IMG/VR virus record: IMGVR_UViG_3300038629_000237
Location: 1 to 44,910 of that record
Source of the DNA: a virus
Length of the DNA: 44,910 nucleotides
Strand: one strand, 5' to 3'
The position numbers and the translations under genes are program-made. The notes beneath the pieces were generated by a model, which ran no database searches, had not been told where the DNA came from, and saw only the letters and a program-made list of their open reading frames with translations. Below are positions 7,994-15,985 of this stretch, piece by piece. How positions within the stretch are numbered: the first letter of the stretch is position 1; each line of letters opens with the position of its first letter.

Positions 7994-9622
7994 TTATTCA
8001 GCAGGTTCGAGCCTGATAGTTATGAAAAATCCGTTTATTGTGTATTCACCTGAAAAGTCTTGCTGTGTGTAATCTGTTCCGATCATGTCATGTTCTCGCG
8101 CCCACCCAACAACATCAGTATCCGCATCATAGGGTATTGAAGTTGAAAGGACGCCACTGCCGTTTACTGCACCAGTCATCAAAACGCTCTTGTCCGAGTC
8201 TTTTAATAGATGAACCTTCGCCGTTGTAAGAGGCGTGTCATCAGTAGCATCCAGAACAGTTACTTCTAATGTAATGGTATCGAACACTAGAGTAACCGCG
8301 ATACCAGCTGCATCGTCTTTGAAAAAGTTTGCAGCTGTGGCAGGTACTCCATCAACAGTACAACCGGTAACGCTACAAGTTAGTGAGCCTCCTGTCGCAA
8401 GGAATCGCAGAGCTGCACCGGGTTGGTCTTCACCAGCGGTATCATCGAACCCATTGAACGCAATGTTGGTCAGTGAAATGTCATCGTCGACACCTGTACC
8501 AAAGTCTATTGCGTGATGGTCATTCGTACCTTGAACAAATGTGCAGCCGCTCAACTCAATGATAGGAGTTGTCGCTGTCGTCGTGCGATCATCGAATACC
8601 GCACCTGTATCAGCCGCTACTGTTGATGTCAGGATACTTGACCCTGAGATGTCAGCTTCACCGAGGATGATCTGATTGCAGCTTGTCCATGTAGAATTAG
8701 TACACTCTCCAGTAGAGGCAAAGGTGGTGGTGTCAAATCCATTGAACTGACACAGCAAGCCAGTGAAGGTGCCAACGTCTAGCGTCAGCAGGGACGGAGT
8801 ATTCGTACCTAAGTGACTGATGATGATATTCGTCCACTCGACGTTGGACGATGCGTTCTCTATTACGAACTCATTGAATCCAGCCGGCAGAAACAAGTCA
8901 TCGAGTACGTTGATAACTCTGTCTGAGTCACGGAAGTCTACTGCCGTGCCGCTCTGTCCCATGACGAATGCGCCGTGGAACAAGTAACCTTCCAGCGATG
9001 GGGTAAGTATGCCCCATGCCGAGGATGAATCATCCGCTGATGCGCCGAGGAACGTCCCGTAGGCCGCTGCCTGTCCGTCAATGATCCGTAGTTCTCGGCC
9101 ATGCCTCGCAACGTCTATACCATTCGGGTTGCCCTTTAGTGCTCCTGAGCCAAGAATCTTCCACGCGCCACCAACGTAGTCTGTCGTCGTGGGAGTGCCT
9201 TGAGTATTAGAAGCTGTTTGCGTAGGATCAACTGCATAGTTACGCCAACCGGCTAAGTCAGAACCGGGGGAGTCATCTCCGTCCACATAGAACTGGTCGT
9301 AATCTGAAAGGCCATCGCCAATAAGAACCTGCGTCCCGCCAGCCGCAATCGTATCCATCAGGTTGCGGTTGTTCTGCTTGAGCCAAACAAAGACAGCATC
9401 ACCAGCAGTAATCGTTACAGTGCCTCCAACGTCCTGCATGATGCCTTTTGTATCAGCAGTCCAGCCAGCTTTGGAGATGCACTGAAGGCCCTCGATGAAG
9501 TAATCTGTTTCATCCGCCAAACCAGCACCACCGGCCCCTGTGATGTTTACATGACCATAGTTCGCGACATCCTCTGCATCTTCGATTAGTGCGAGATCAG
9601 TAGCATAAGTCGCAACAGCCAT
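7994..9622 (-). CDS. Beta-solenoid-like structural/fibre protein (542 aa)
   Basis: Residues about 250-430 contain rung-like segments (VEWTNIIISHLG, SLLTLDVGTFTGLLCQFNGF, CNQIILGEADISGSSIL, IIELSGCTFVQGT) expected for a parallel beta-helix spike or fibre. A C-terminal Ig/carboxypeptidase-regulatory-like segment (VTVLDATDDTPLTTAKVHLL) ends in a VVGWAREHD motif shared with the neighbouring 591-residue protein. Its ATG overlaps the upstream stop (TGATG), so it is translationally coupled. Likely a virion appendage; adhesion or depolymerase activity cannot be read from sequence. Confidence 0.6.
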   Translation of the reverse strand: MAVATYATDLALIEDAEDVANYGHVNITGAGGAGLADETDYFIEGLQCISKAGWTADTKGIMQDVGGTVTITAGDAVFVWLKQNNRNLMDTIAAGGTQVLIGDGLSDYDQFYVDGDDSPGSDLAGWRNYAVDPTQTASNTQGTPTTTDYVGGAWKILGSGALKGNPNGIDVARHGRELRIIDGQAAAYGTFLGASADDSSSAWGILTPSLEGYLFHGAFVMGQSGTAVDFRDSDRVINVLDDLFLPAGFNEFVIENASSNVEWTNIIISHLGTNTPSLLTLDVGTFTGLLCQFNGFDTTTFASTGECTNSTWTSCNQIILGEADISGSSILTSTVAADTGAVFDDRTTTATTPIIELSGCTFVQGTNDHHAIDFGTGVDDDISLTNIAFNGFDDTAGEDQPGAALRFLATGGSLTCSVTGCTVDGVPATAANFFKDDAAGIAVTLVFDTITLEVTVLDATDDTPLTTAKVHLLKDSDKSVLMTGAVNGSGVLSTSIPYDADTDVVGWAREHDMIGTDYTQQDFSGEYTINGFFITIRLEPAE

Positions 9623-10077
9623 CAGCTATAACTCAACGCGAGGTGGTTGTCCCAGATGTTGTCCCGATTGCTATTGCCATCGGCCCATGTAGTTGCGGCG
9701 TCAGTATTACCACCGCCATCTACTGTAAAAACAATCTTCTTGATGCTCCACGTAGCAGTACTGGTAACTGTACCGGGGAGAGCGTCACCGATATACAGCG
9801 TATCGCCGTCGTCTTGTTCATCTACTTGCTGAGCGTTTTTCATCTTTTCCACCCCGAAGTCAGTTCGTAACCAAGAACCGGGGGTAGCGTCTGTTGGCTT
9901 GATAACATCAACTGCGTCATCAGAAGCGGCATTAGTGTCATCGAAAACAAACCAACCCTCCTCCGTGCCAACCAGCACTGATGCTAAGTCGTTGTGAATT
10001 GGAACTTCGAGAGCTCGCAATTCTGAATATGTTCGTGCGCGTAGTGTCGCTGAACGCTGTGCACGTTGTATGCCCAC
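9622..10077 (-). CDS. Small virion-associated protein (151 aa)
   Basis: Starts with GTG at 10077, overlapping the TAG of the upstream gene (TAGTG). The N-terminal half (SELRALEVPIHNDLASVLVG, then GWFVFDDTNAASDDAVDVIKP and GSWLRTDFG) matches a segment often seen at the start of phage tail spikes and fibres, where a W-x-R-x-F strand closes a small head domain. The C-terminal half is beta-like with an Asn/Asp-rich end. It may be a connector or head domain used by the following fibre genes. This is inference from pattern. Confidence 0.55.
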   Translation of the reverse strand: MGIQRAQRSATLRARTYSELRALEVPIHNDLASVLVGTEEGWFVFDDTNAASDDAVDVIKPTDATPGSWLRTDFGVEKMKNAQQVDEQDDGDTLYIGDALPGTVTSTATWSIKKIVFTVDGGGNTDAATTWADGNSNRDNIWDNHLALSYS

Positions 10078-10496
10078 TACTCAACTTCCTGCCTACATGA
10101 CTTGCGTATCATCCGCGCAGCTTGACTGTGAATCCAAGTGTTGTCACCGGGATGTATTTTTTTCATGCGGGATTCAAGGAATTTAGTTGGGATGAGTTCA
10201 CCACCGTCGGGGCGGCTAACCTCCCTTGCGAACAGGACAACTGGTATGTGCGTATGACCGAGATGTTTCATAGCCCAAACTCTATTATTCCCCATTGCAA
10301 CTTTTAAGCGGCGTCCGTGTTCAACGATAATTGGATTGGTTAAACCCTTCTTTTCGATGCTGGAAACCAACTTCAAAAACATTTTTGCGCTCATGCCACC
10401 AGTCTTAACGCCGTCTCTTTCAGGGACGTCGAAGGCGTCAAGGGTGTCGATAGGCAGGCTCTCATAGTAGTAAGCTTTGTAGCCGAGCCATCGCAT
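10077..10496 (-). CDS. ParB/sulfiredoxin-like nuclease-fold protein
   Basis: First gene of the reverse-strand operon (139 aa). Residues 46-88 read SSIEKKGLTNPIIVEHG, then LKVAMGNNRVWAMKHLGHTHIPVVL. This is the ParB N-terminal layout: 'I...GL..PI.V', a strand, the G-x-x-R box (G69-N-N-R72) and 'A...LG...IPVV'. There is no centromere-binding helix-turn-helix or dimerisation domain, so it is a stand-alone domain as often found in phages, where roles range from DNA nuclease or CTPase to unknown. AAGGG lies about 10 bases upstream of ATG 10496. A ParB-like gene leading an operon of fibre-type proteins is unexpected. Confidence 0.6.
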   Translation of the reverse strand: MRWLGYKAYYYESLPIDTLDAFDVPERDGVKTGGMSAKMFLKLVSSIEKKGLTNPIIVEHGRRLKVAMGNNRVWAMKHLGHTHIPVVLFAREVSRPDGGELIPTKFLESRMKKIHPGDNTWIHSQAARMIRKSCRQEVE

Positions 10497-10520
10497 GTCG
10501 TCAAACCCTTGTCATTACTG

Positions 10521-10549
10521 TTGACACGAGCTTGTTTATAAACGATATT
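10521..10549 (+). promoter_or_regulatory. Candidate sigma70-type promoter for the portal-led operon
   Basis: TTGACA at 10521-10526 is a perfect -35 match. Seventeen bases later, GATATT (10544-10549) matches four of six -10 positions. It lies in the only divergent intergenic region of the window, between the reverse-strand operon and the portal gene. A start site near 10556 would leave a short leader before ATG 10581. It is a sequence match only. Confidence 0.4.
10534..10543. promoter_or_regulatory. Perfect 10-bp palindrome in the divergent region
   Basis: GTTTATAAAC is a perfect inverted repeat located within the spacer of the candidate forward promoter. It provides a TATAAA-like element on both strands. 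It could be a small operator or contribute a -10-like element to a reverse promoter for the ParB-led operon. Short palindromes arise by chance, so confidence is low. Confidence 0.3.
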
Positions 10550-10580
10550 GCCCGTGGTAGCAACACACTACGGACAACTC

Positions 10581-12620
10581 ATGGCCGGCGTTTTACAGGT
10601 AGTATCACCTCAACAGCTCTCCGATTATGAAGCAGCGCAAGCTGTCGGAGAAGAAACAGTCGACCAATCCCTTGAGAACGAAGGGGTCGTTGCTATTGTC
10701 CGCCGTGAATTCCATGATTCGCGCAACGCCCGATACGTCAACGGTATTTCCCAGCGGCTCATCGAAGCCCAGCGCACTTATCGCGGGGAGTATTCCCCCA
10801 ACAAACTGCGTGACATCAAGTCCTTCGGGGGTTCCGAAGTGTACTCACGTGTTACCCCCACTAAATGTAGAGGTGCTACCAGTGTCCTCAGGGACTTGTA
10901 TCTCAGTGGAACCGAGCCCCCGTGGGAGCTCTTACCAACGCCAGTACCGACGTTGCCAGAAGATATACAGGAAGCTGTGGCTGGGCTGGTTCAGACTGAA
11001 GTCCAAGCAATGCAGGGGCAGGGGAGCTCCATTACTGATGAGATGGTCCGCGATCGTATGGAGCAACTCATGGGGTCGGCTCAGTTAGCGGCTATCCGGA
11101 CGGCCCTTGACGAAGCGAAGCAGTCAAGTCGAGAGCTCAATGATGTGATGATTGAGGGTGGATTTTACCAAGCGCTCAAAGAATTCCTTATTGACCTACC
11201 GATTTTCCCCGTTGCGTGTATCAAAGGACCTGTCGTTAGACAAAAAACAAAGGTCCGATGGGTTAACGGGGTAGCGACTCAAGAGACAACGCCCAAGCTA
11301 TTCTGGGACCGTGTCAGCCCGATGGACCTGTACTTTACTCCTGATGCTTCTAGCATGGATGAGACGTATGTCATTGAACACGTTAGGTATTCTCGACAAG
11401 AGCTGTATAATCTTATTGGTGTTCCGGGATACGACGAAGACGCTATTCGATCTCTTCTCAAGGACTTCAAAGACAAGACACAGACACGTTCTTGGCGAGA
11501 TTGGTTTGACGAGGAGAGGGAAGTCCTTGAGGACAGGGATCATTGGGAGTCCTCCCGTGGCCAGCTGATTGACGCTCTTGAGTGGCATGGTTGCATACAG
11601 GGACAGATGCTGCTGGATCATGGGTTTGGAGAGGACGAGATTGATGACCCAGAACAAGAGTACTTCGTTGATGCGTGGATTGTTGACAGGTACGCGATCA
11701 AAGTTCAAATCGCTCCGGGCCTCACGCAGCGGCCGAAATACTACCTTTCGAGCTTCGAAAAGATCCCCGGCTCCCTCTGGGGCTATGGACTACCGGACAT
11801 CCTTGCGGATATCACTTCTGTCTGCAACTCGACAATGCGAAGTATTGTTAATAATCTGTCTATCAGTTCTGGCCCGCAAGTTGTCGTTAACCTCGATCGA
11901 CTGGCGGATACGGAGGATGGTAACTCCCTCTACCCGTGGAAACGATGGCATGTAGTTGACGACCCGCTTGGTAACAACAGGGATGACCCTGTCACCTTCT
12001 ACCAGCCACAGTCTAATGTGCAGGAACTCATGGCTGTGTATGAGAAGTTCAGCCAAATGGCCGATGAAGCCTCCGCTCTCCCCAAGTACTTGACAGGAAG
12101 TGGGGCAACAGGTGGTGCCGGCAGGACCGCCTCGGGGCTTGCCATGTTGATGGATAACGCATCAAAGGTGATGCAGAACGTCGCTGCTAACGTGGATGAT
12201 GACGTCCTCACACCATTGATTGAAAGCCTTTACGAGATGGTCATGCTTAGTGACGCAGGGCCACGTCTTAAAGGCGATGAAACAATTGTTGTCAAGGGTG
12301 TGACAGTAGCGGTCCAGAAGGAAACGGATCGTATGCGCAAGCTTGAATTCCTCCAGATGACAGCCAACGAGATTGATATGGGCATCATTGGTCCGGAAGG
12401 ACGAGCCGCTGTACTGGAAGATGTTGCCGAAGAACTTGGTATGGATGGTAAAAAGATAGTACCATCTCCTGAAGAACGTGGCAGTATGCCTCCGGGACCT
12501 CCACCTCCGGGTGGGACACCGGGTGGTCCGCAAGCGGCGCAAGCACCATCAGCCGGCCGTGACCCCGCTATGCAGGCGAGGGAAGGGCAGGAAAATGTAA
12601 CTAGAGGAGTAGCGCAATGA
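10581..12620 (+). CDS. Portal protein
   Basis: The portal is the dodecameric ring through which DNA enters and leaves the head. At about 680 residues it is within the range of podovirus portals. Early landmarks are a charged helical N-terminus, then KLRDIKSFGGSEVYSRVTPTK and DLYLSGTEPPWEL. Position GRTASGLAMLMDNASK near residue 514 resembles the conserved portal crown/stem region, followed by a helical barrel and a Pro/Gly-rich tail (PPGPPPPGGTPGG). ATG 10581 is my choice because it lies just after the candidate promoter; the frame is open from TTG 10548 and GTG 10554, neither with a good binding site. The stop overlaps the next ATG. Confidence 0.88.
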   Translation: MAGVLQVVSPQQLSDYEAAQAVGEETVDQSLENEGVVAIVRREFHDSRNARYVNGISQRLIEAQRTYRGEYSPNKLRDIKSFGGSEVYSRVTPTKCRGATSVLRDLYLSGTEPPWELLPTPVPTLPEDIQEAVAGLVQTEVQAMQGQGSSITDEMVRDRMEQLMGSAQLAAIRTALDEAKQSSRELNDVMIEGGFYQALKEFLIDLPIFPVACIKGPVVRQKTKVRWVNGVATQETTPKLFWDRVSPMDLYFTPDASSMDETYVIEHVRYSRQELYNLIGVPGYDEDAIRSLLKDFKDKTQTRSWRDWFDEEREVLEDRDHWESSRGQLIDALEWHGCIQGQMLLDHGFGEDEIDDPEQEYFVDAWIVDRYAIKVQIAPGLTQRPKYYLSSFEKIPGSLWGYGLPDILADITSVCNSTMRSIVNNLSISSGPQVVVNLDRLADTEDGNSLYPWKRWHVVDDPLGNNRDDPVTFYQPQSNVQELMAVYEKFSQMADEASALPKYLTGSGATGGAGRTASGLAMLMDNASKVMQNVAANVDDDVLTPLIESLYEMVMLSDAGPRLKGDETIVVKGVTVAVQKETDRMRKLEFLQMTANEIDMGIIGPEGRAAVLEDVAEELGMDGKKIVPSPEERGSMPPGPPPPGGTPGGPQAAQAPSAGRDPAMQAREGQENVTRGVAQ

Positions 12621-12784
12621 AAGCTGTAAATAAAGGGCTTGCTAGTAAGTATGGTAAGCCATTGTCTTACACGGACGGCGAGCACACCAAAGCTAAGTCA
12701 AGCGCTGGTGGTAAGAATTCGTCCATCATGTCGAACCCTAACACCAAGTCTGACCGGTGTGGCTACGGCGTTAACGGAGTCTGA
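12617..12784 (+). CDS. Small hypothetical protein between portal and scaffold (55 aa)
   Basis: ATG 12617 overlaps the portal stop (ATGA), with AGAGGAG about 7 bases upstream. The product is Gly/Ser/Lys-rich and probably disordered, ending in CGYGVNGV. Its terminal bases AACGGAGTCTGA (12773-12784) recur exactly at the end of the gene stopping at 13315, where they also hold the next gene's GGAG. Function is unknown. Confidence 0.6.
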   Translation: MKAVNKGLASKYGKPLSYTDGEHTKAKSSAGGKNSSIMSNPNTKSDRCGYGVNGV

Positions 12785-12786
12785 TC

Positions 12787-13044
12787 ATGGCTTTCGAAAC
12801 ATTCCCCAAAAGCGGTCAACACGGGAAAGGTAAGAAGTTTGATACTTGCATGTACCCCGCTGGCTGGGACGACGCAGACAACGGCAAGCGAGATCGCATG
12901 AAGTCTGGTCGAAACGAGTACTGCGCTAAGGCTCAGAACAATTACAAGTTCAAGTCTGGCAAAGAAGCTCCGGGCAACACTTCACGCCGAGAGTATCCGA
13001 AACAGGGTAACAAGTACCAGAACGGATTCGGCACAGGAGCCTGA
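12787..13044 (+). CDS. Small basic Gly/Lys-rich protein (85 aa)
   Basis: Starts MAFETFPKSG, similar to the MFETFNKRG start of the next gene, so the two may be diverged paralogues. It is rich in Lys, Gly and Asn and has two cysteines (FDTCMYPAGW and NEYCAKAQNN). It looks weakly folded. GGAG lies about 8 bases before the ATG, inside the end of the preceding gene. Position between portal and scaffold suggests a minor head protein, but I do not recognise it. Confidence 0.6.
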   Translation: MAFETFPKSGQHGKGKKFDTCMYPAGWDDADNGKRDRMKSGRNEYCAKAQNNYKFKSGKEAPGNTSRREYPKQGNKYQNGFGTGA

Positions 13045-13045
13045 C

Positions 13046-13315
13046 ATGTTTGAGACATTCAACAAGCGAGGCAATCGTTCGAAGATTAAAGCCACTGGTA
13101 TGTCCGGTGACGACGATCGAACACCGCGAAATATGTATGCTGCTGTTGAACTGGGCGGAGGTCGCCCTGACGGTTCTCGTCGCCTCACTAACAACTACGG
13201 TAAGACTGCCGGCAAGCGTGCGGAGTATAAGCCTGAAGTTGGTAGAGAGAGCAGCATGACAGGTCGTATGTTTAATTTAGCAAAGGATGGCGCGAGTAGG
13301 TATAACGGAGTCTGA
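13046..13315 (+). CDS. Small hypothetical protein (89 aa), paralogue-like to its neighbour
   Basis: Begins MFETFNKRGNRSKIK, resembling the preceding gene's start, then RTPRNMYAAVELGGGRPDGSRRLTNNYGKTAG and ends SRYNGV. The shared FETF start and NGV end with neighbours suggest this cluster grew by duplication. It begins 1 base after the previous stop, preceded by CAGGAG. Basic and Gly-rich; function unknown, probably a minor head component. Confidence 0.6.
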   Translation: MFETFNKRGNRSKIKATGMSGDDDRTPRNMYAAVELGGGRPDGSRRLTNNYGKTAGKRAEYKPEVGRESSMTGRMFNLAKDGASRYNGV

Positions 13316-13561
13316 ATGAAAATCGATCAAGAGACGGCTGACGCTGTTGTTGAGTTAATGCATAACCCGAAGTTTCAGGTGTTCTGCGATTGGCTCGACA
13401 CGCTCAATACCGGCTTTACCGAGAACGCTATTGCAGGTATGTCCAACGATGTGTCCATTACACCGGATGTTCTTCGCGGACGTGCGCAGGCAATGCAGAT
13501 CATTAAGCAACAGATGGCTAAAGCGCCTGAAGTTTCTAAACGTATTCAACGAGTAAGTTAA
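13316..13561 (+). CDS. Small helical phage protein upstream of scaffold (81 aa)
   Basis: Abuts the upstream stop with no gap. The product is helical: an N-terminal helix (ADAVVELMHNPKFQVFCDWLDTL), then DVLRGRAQAMQIIKQQMA. The VLRGRAQAMQ pattern recurs in short proteins beside phage portals and scaffolds. No catalytic motif. Likely a head-assembly accessory protein by context. Confidence 0.6.
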   Translation: MKIDQETADAVVELMHNPKFQVFCDWLDTLNTGFTENAIAGMSNDVSITPDVLRGRAQAMQIIKQQMAKAPEVSKRIQRVS

Positions 13562-13576
13562 CAGGAGGAATACCCA

Positions 13577-14644
13577 ATGGCTGGGCTCCCTAAGCAGTTA
13601 CAGAAACAGATCAAAGACGGCAAGAAGATTGAGGAACAGATCGAGAAGGAACTTCTTGAGAGAGATGGTCCCGATAAGACTCAAGCTGAAATCGATGCTT
13701 TGATGCTGGAGGTAGACCCTGAAGGGAAAATCCCTAAGGACAAACCGAAAGCTGAAGTAACTGAACTTCACCCGGAGAAGACGGCTGATCCTGAACCAAC
13801 GCCCGAGCCTGAACCTAAGCCTGAGCGTACAGACTGGAAGCAGAAGTACAGTGTCTTACAAGGCAAGTACGATGCCGAAGTACCGAGGTTATCTTCAGAC
13901 CTACGTGATGCGTTAGGACGCATTGGAGACTTGGAGACAAAGTTAACCGCCCCGCCACCGGCACCAGAACCAAAACCGGCGGAGTCAGAAGCATCCGGAA
14001 TCACTGATGAAGAAATCAAGGATTACGGGGAAGACCTGATTGACGTCATTGGACGCAAAGCGAGGGAGATTGCCCAAGCTGAATTCCAACCGATGATCGA
14101 TGGGTTGAAGGCACAAATCAATACTCTGACAGATAAGGTTGGTGCTACTGGACAGAGAGTTGCTAAGCAAGAACAGAACGAAGTCTTCGCCGTGCTTGAC
14201 AGAGATGTTAAAGACTGGCGTGAGGTAAATGTAGACCCAGCCTTCAATGCATGGCTGGAACAAGTTGACCCGTTTTCGGGCCAACCCCGAAAGAGGCTAA
14301 TGCTGGATGGCTTTGAAGCGAAAAACGCCCTTCGCGTCAAATCATTCTTCGATAGCTTCCTGAAGGAAAACGCAGTCGTAACACCAGACCCAACCCCGAC
14401 CCCTGCTGGAGAAGCAGGTGCAGCCGGGACACTGGCTCTTGGCGATTACGTCGCTCCCGGCAAACCAAGTAGTACCCCGGGACAAGCTGGCGCTCCTAAA
14501 GAAAAACGCATCTGGACCAATAAAGAAGTCGGTAAGTTTTATTCTGATAGTCAAAAAGGACATTTTAAGAAACGACCCGACGACAAGGCCAGAATTGAGG
14601 CAGACATAATGGCTGCCATCAACGAAGGGCGAGTGCAACCATAA
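13577..14644 (+). CDS. Scaffolding protein
   Basis: The 355-residue product is acidic, helical and low in aromatic residues, with a Pro/Glu-rich linker (PEPTPEPEPKPE, near residues 71-82). Coiled-coil-like heptads follow (YDAEVPRLSSDLRDALGRIG, then AQAEFQPMIDGLKAQINTL). A basic C-terminal segment (KEKRIWTNKEVGKFY to the end) is as expected for the coat-binding tail of scaffolds. It lies directly before the coat gene, the usual order. Scaffolds guide prohead assembly and then exit or are degraded. A strong AGGAGGAA precedes ATG 13577. No protease domain is seen. Confidence 0.8.
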   Translation: MAGLPKQLQKQIKDGKKIEEQIEKELLERDGPDKTQAEIDALMLEVDPEGKIPKDKPKAEVTELHPEKTADPEPTPEPEPKPERTDWKQKYSVLQGKYDAEVPRLSSDLRDALGRIGDLETKLTAPPPAPEPKPAESEASGITDEEIKDYGEDLIDVIGRKAREIAQAEFQPMIDGLKAQINTLTDKVGATGQRVAKQEQNEVFAVLDRDVKDWREVNVDPAFNAWLEQVDPFSGQPRKRLMLDGFEAKNALRVKSFFDSFLKENAVVTPDPTPTPAGEAGAAGTLALGDYVAPGKPSSTPGQAGAPKEKRIWTNKEVGKFYSDSQKGHFKKRPDDKARIEADIMAAINEGRVQP

Positions 14645-14661
14645 ACTTTAGGAAATAGCTG

Positions 14662-15600
14662 ATGACATACCCAGTACAAAGTGCCGGCGGTACAGTTTTT
14701 GGAACTATACCGTCACCCGCCTACACAGGCGTATTCATTCCCGAACTATGGTCTGGAAAGATCATTGAAAAGTTCTATGACGCAACTGTTTTGGCAGCAA
14801 TTGCGAATACGGACTATGAGGGCGAGATCACAAGCTATGGTGACAAGGTAACCATCCGCACCAAGCCGTCGATCGCAATTAACGACTACCTCGCGTACGA
14901 CACTCTGGTAACAGAGACTCCGTCCAGCACCGTTGTTGAACTACTGATTGACCAAGGTAAGTACTGGTCTACGGTTCTCGATGACGTCATGGAAGTCCAG
15001 TCTGATCTGGATCACCTGAGCATGTGGGCAGATGACGCATCCGAACAGATGAAGATTGAAATCGATACCGACGTTCTCGCAGGTATCAGTGCTGATGTTA
15101 GTGCTGACAACCAAGGCGCTACGGCTGGTGTTCTTTCGAACAACATCGACTTGGGCGTTGCAGGCGCGGAGTTAACACTCACTGCCATCACTGCTATCGA
15201 TAAGATTATCGAAGCAGGGCAGGTACTTGATGAGCAGAACATTCCGGAGACAGGCCGTTGGTTTGTTATCCCGGCGTGGATGGCTGCTCTCATCAAGCGA
15301 TCAGAGTTGCGTGATGCATCGCTGACCGGCGATGGCGTTTCAATGCTTCGCAATGGTCGGCTCGGAATGATTGATCGGTTCACGCTGTACGCTTCCAACT
15401 TGCTGCCTTTCAGCTCGACGGATGGCGCTCACAGCATGTTCTTCGGTCACTCTCACGGCCTGACCTTTGCTTCGCAGTTGACGAAAGTCGAAACGCTGCG
15501 TGCTGAGTCAACCTTCGGAACAATCCTGCGCGGTTTGCAGGTGTTTGGTTTCAAGGTTGTCGACGGCACCTCGATCGGCATTCTCTACGGTAAGAAGTAA
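14662..15600 (+). CDS. Major capsid (coat) protein, HK97-fold type
   Basis: The 312-residue product has the layout of podovirus coat proteins: an N-arm, then FIPELWSGKIIEKFYDATVLAAIANTD, KVTIRTKPSIAINDY near residue 75, a central helix, and a C-terminal beta segment (GLQVFGFKVVDGTSIGILYGKK). It follows the scaffold and precedes a strong hairpin terminator, both typical of a highly expressed coat gene. AGGAA lies about 8 bases before ATG 14662. The HK97 fold is inferred from family habit. Confidence 0.87.
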   Translation: MTYPVQSAGGTVFGTIPSPAYTGVFIPELWSGKIIEKFYDATVLAAIANTDYEGEITSYGDKVTIRTKPSIAINDYLAYDTLVTETPSSTVVELLIDQGKYWSTVLDDVMEVQSDLDHLSMWADDASEQMKIEIDTDVLAGISADVSADNQGATAGVLSNNIDLGVAGAELTLTAITAIDKIIEAGQVLDEQNIPETGRWFVIPAWMAALIKRSELRDASLTGDGVSMLRNGRLGMIDRFTLYASNLLPFSSTDGAHSMFFGHSHGLTFASQLTKVETLRAESTFGTILRGLQVFGFKVVDGTSIGILYGKK

Positions 15601-15617
15601 GGGCTGAGCTCTTAAAG

Positions 15618-15641
15618 AGGAGGGGGGTAACTCCCCCTCCT
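15618..15641 (+). terminator. Hairpin terminator after the coat gene
   Basis: A 9-bp perfect stem (AGGAGGGGG / CCCCCTCCT) encloses a 6-base loop GTAACT, 17 bases after the coat stop. The run after it (TCCTTC) is pyrimidine-rich but not a pure T tract, so it may be a partial terminator or processing site that keeps coat mRNA abundant while allowing read-through to the adaptors. Confidence 0.7.
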
Positions 15642-15658
15642 TCCTTCAACTGGAGAAA

Positions 15659-15985
15659 ATGATGGTTGCGAGATATTTGAGATCAACTACCACTGGTGTT
15701 GTATTACCGTACAACGCTAAGTTGACAAAACGCCCGAACATTCAGGCTTTGTCTGATGAGGAAGCAGATGCTTACGATGCAAGTTTAGGCAAAAAGCCTG
15801 AAGTAGCAGCGGCGGCACCAGCTCCCGAACCAGTACCTGAGCCAACACCAGAACCCACTCCGGCAATTGAGACACTTCCTTCAGAAGATGAAGTTGTGTT
15901 TGAACAGCCTGAAGTTGCGGTTTCTGATGTCAGTGCAGGCGAGCCGTCAGCGGACGACTTATTGGCAGCTCTTAAAGTTGACTGA
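15659..15985 (+). CDS. Head-associated protein with Pro/Glu-rich linker (108 aa)
   Basis: First gene after the terminator. An N-terminal beta segment (ARYLRSTTTGVVLPYNAKL) is followed by an acidic helix, then a linker rich in PEP repeats (EPVPEPTPEPTPA) and an acidic C-terminus. Small proteins of this build commonly sit between coat and adaptor genes. TGGAG precedes ATG 15659; a second ATG at 15662 is equally usable. Its stop overlaps the next ATG. Function is not recognised. Confidence 0.62.
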   Translation: MMVARYLRSTTTGVVLPYNAKLTKRPNIQALSDEEADAYDASLGKKPEVAAAAPAPEPVPEPTPEPTPAIETLPSEDEVVFEQPEVAVSDVSAGEPSADDLLAALKVD

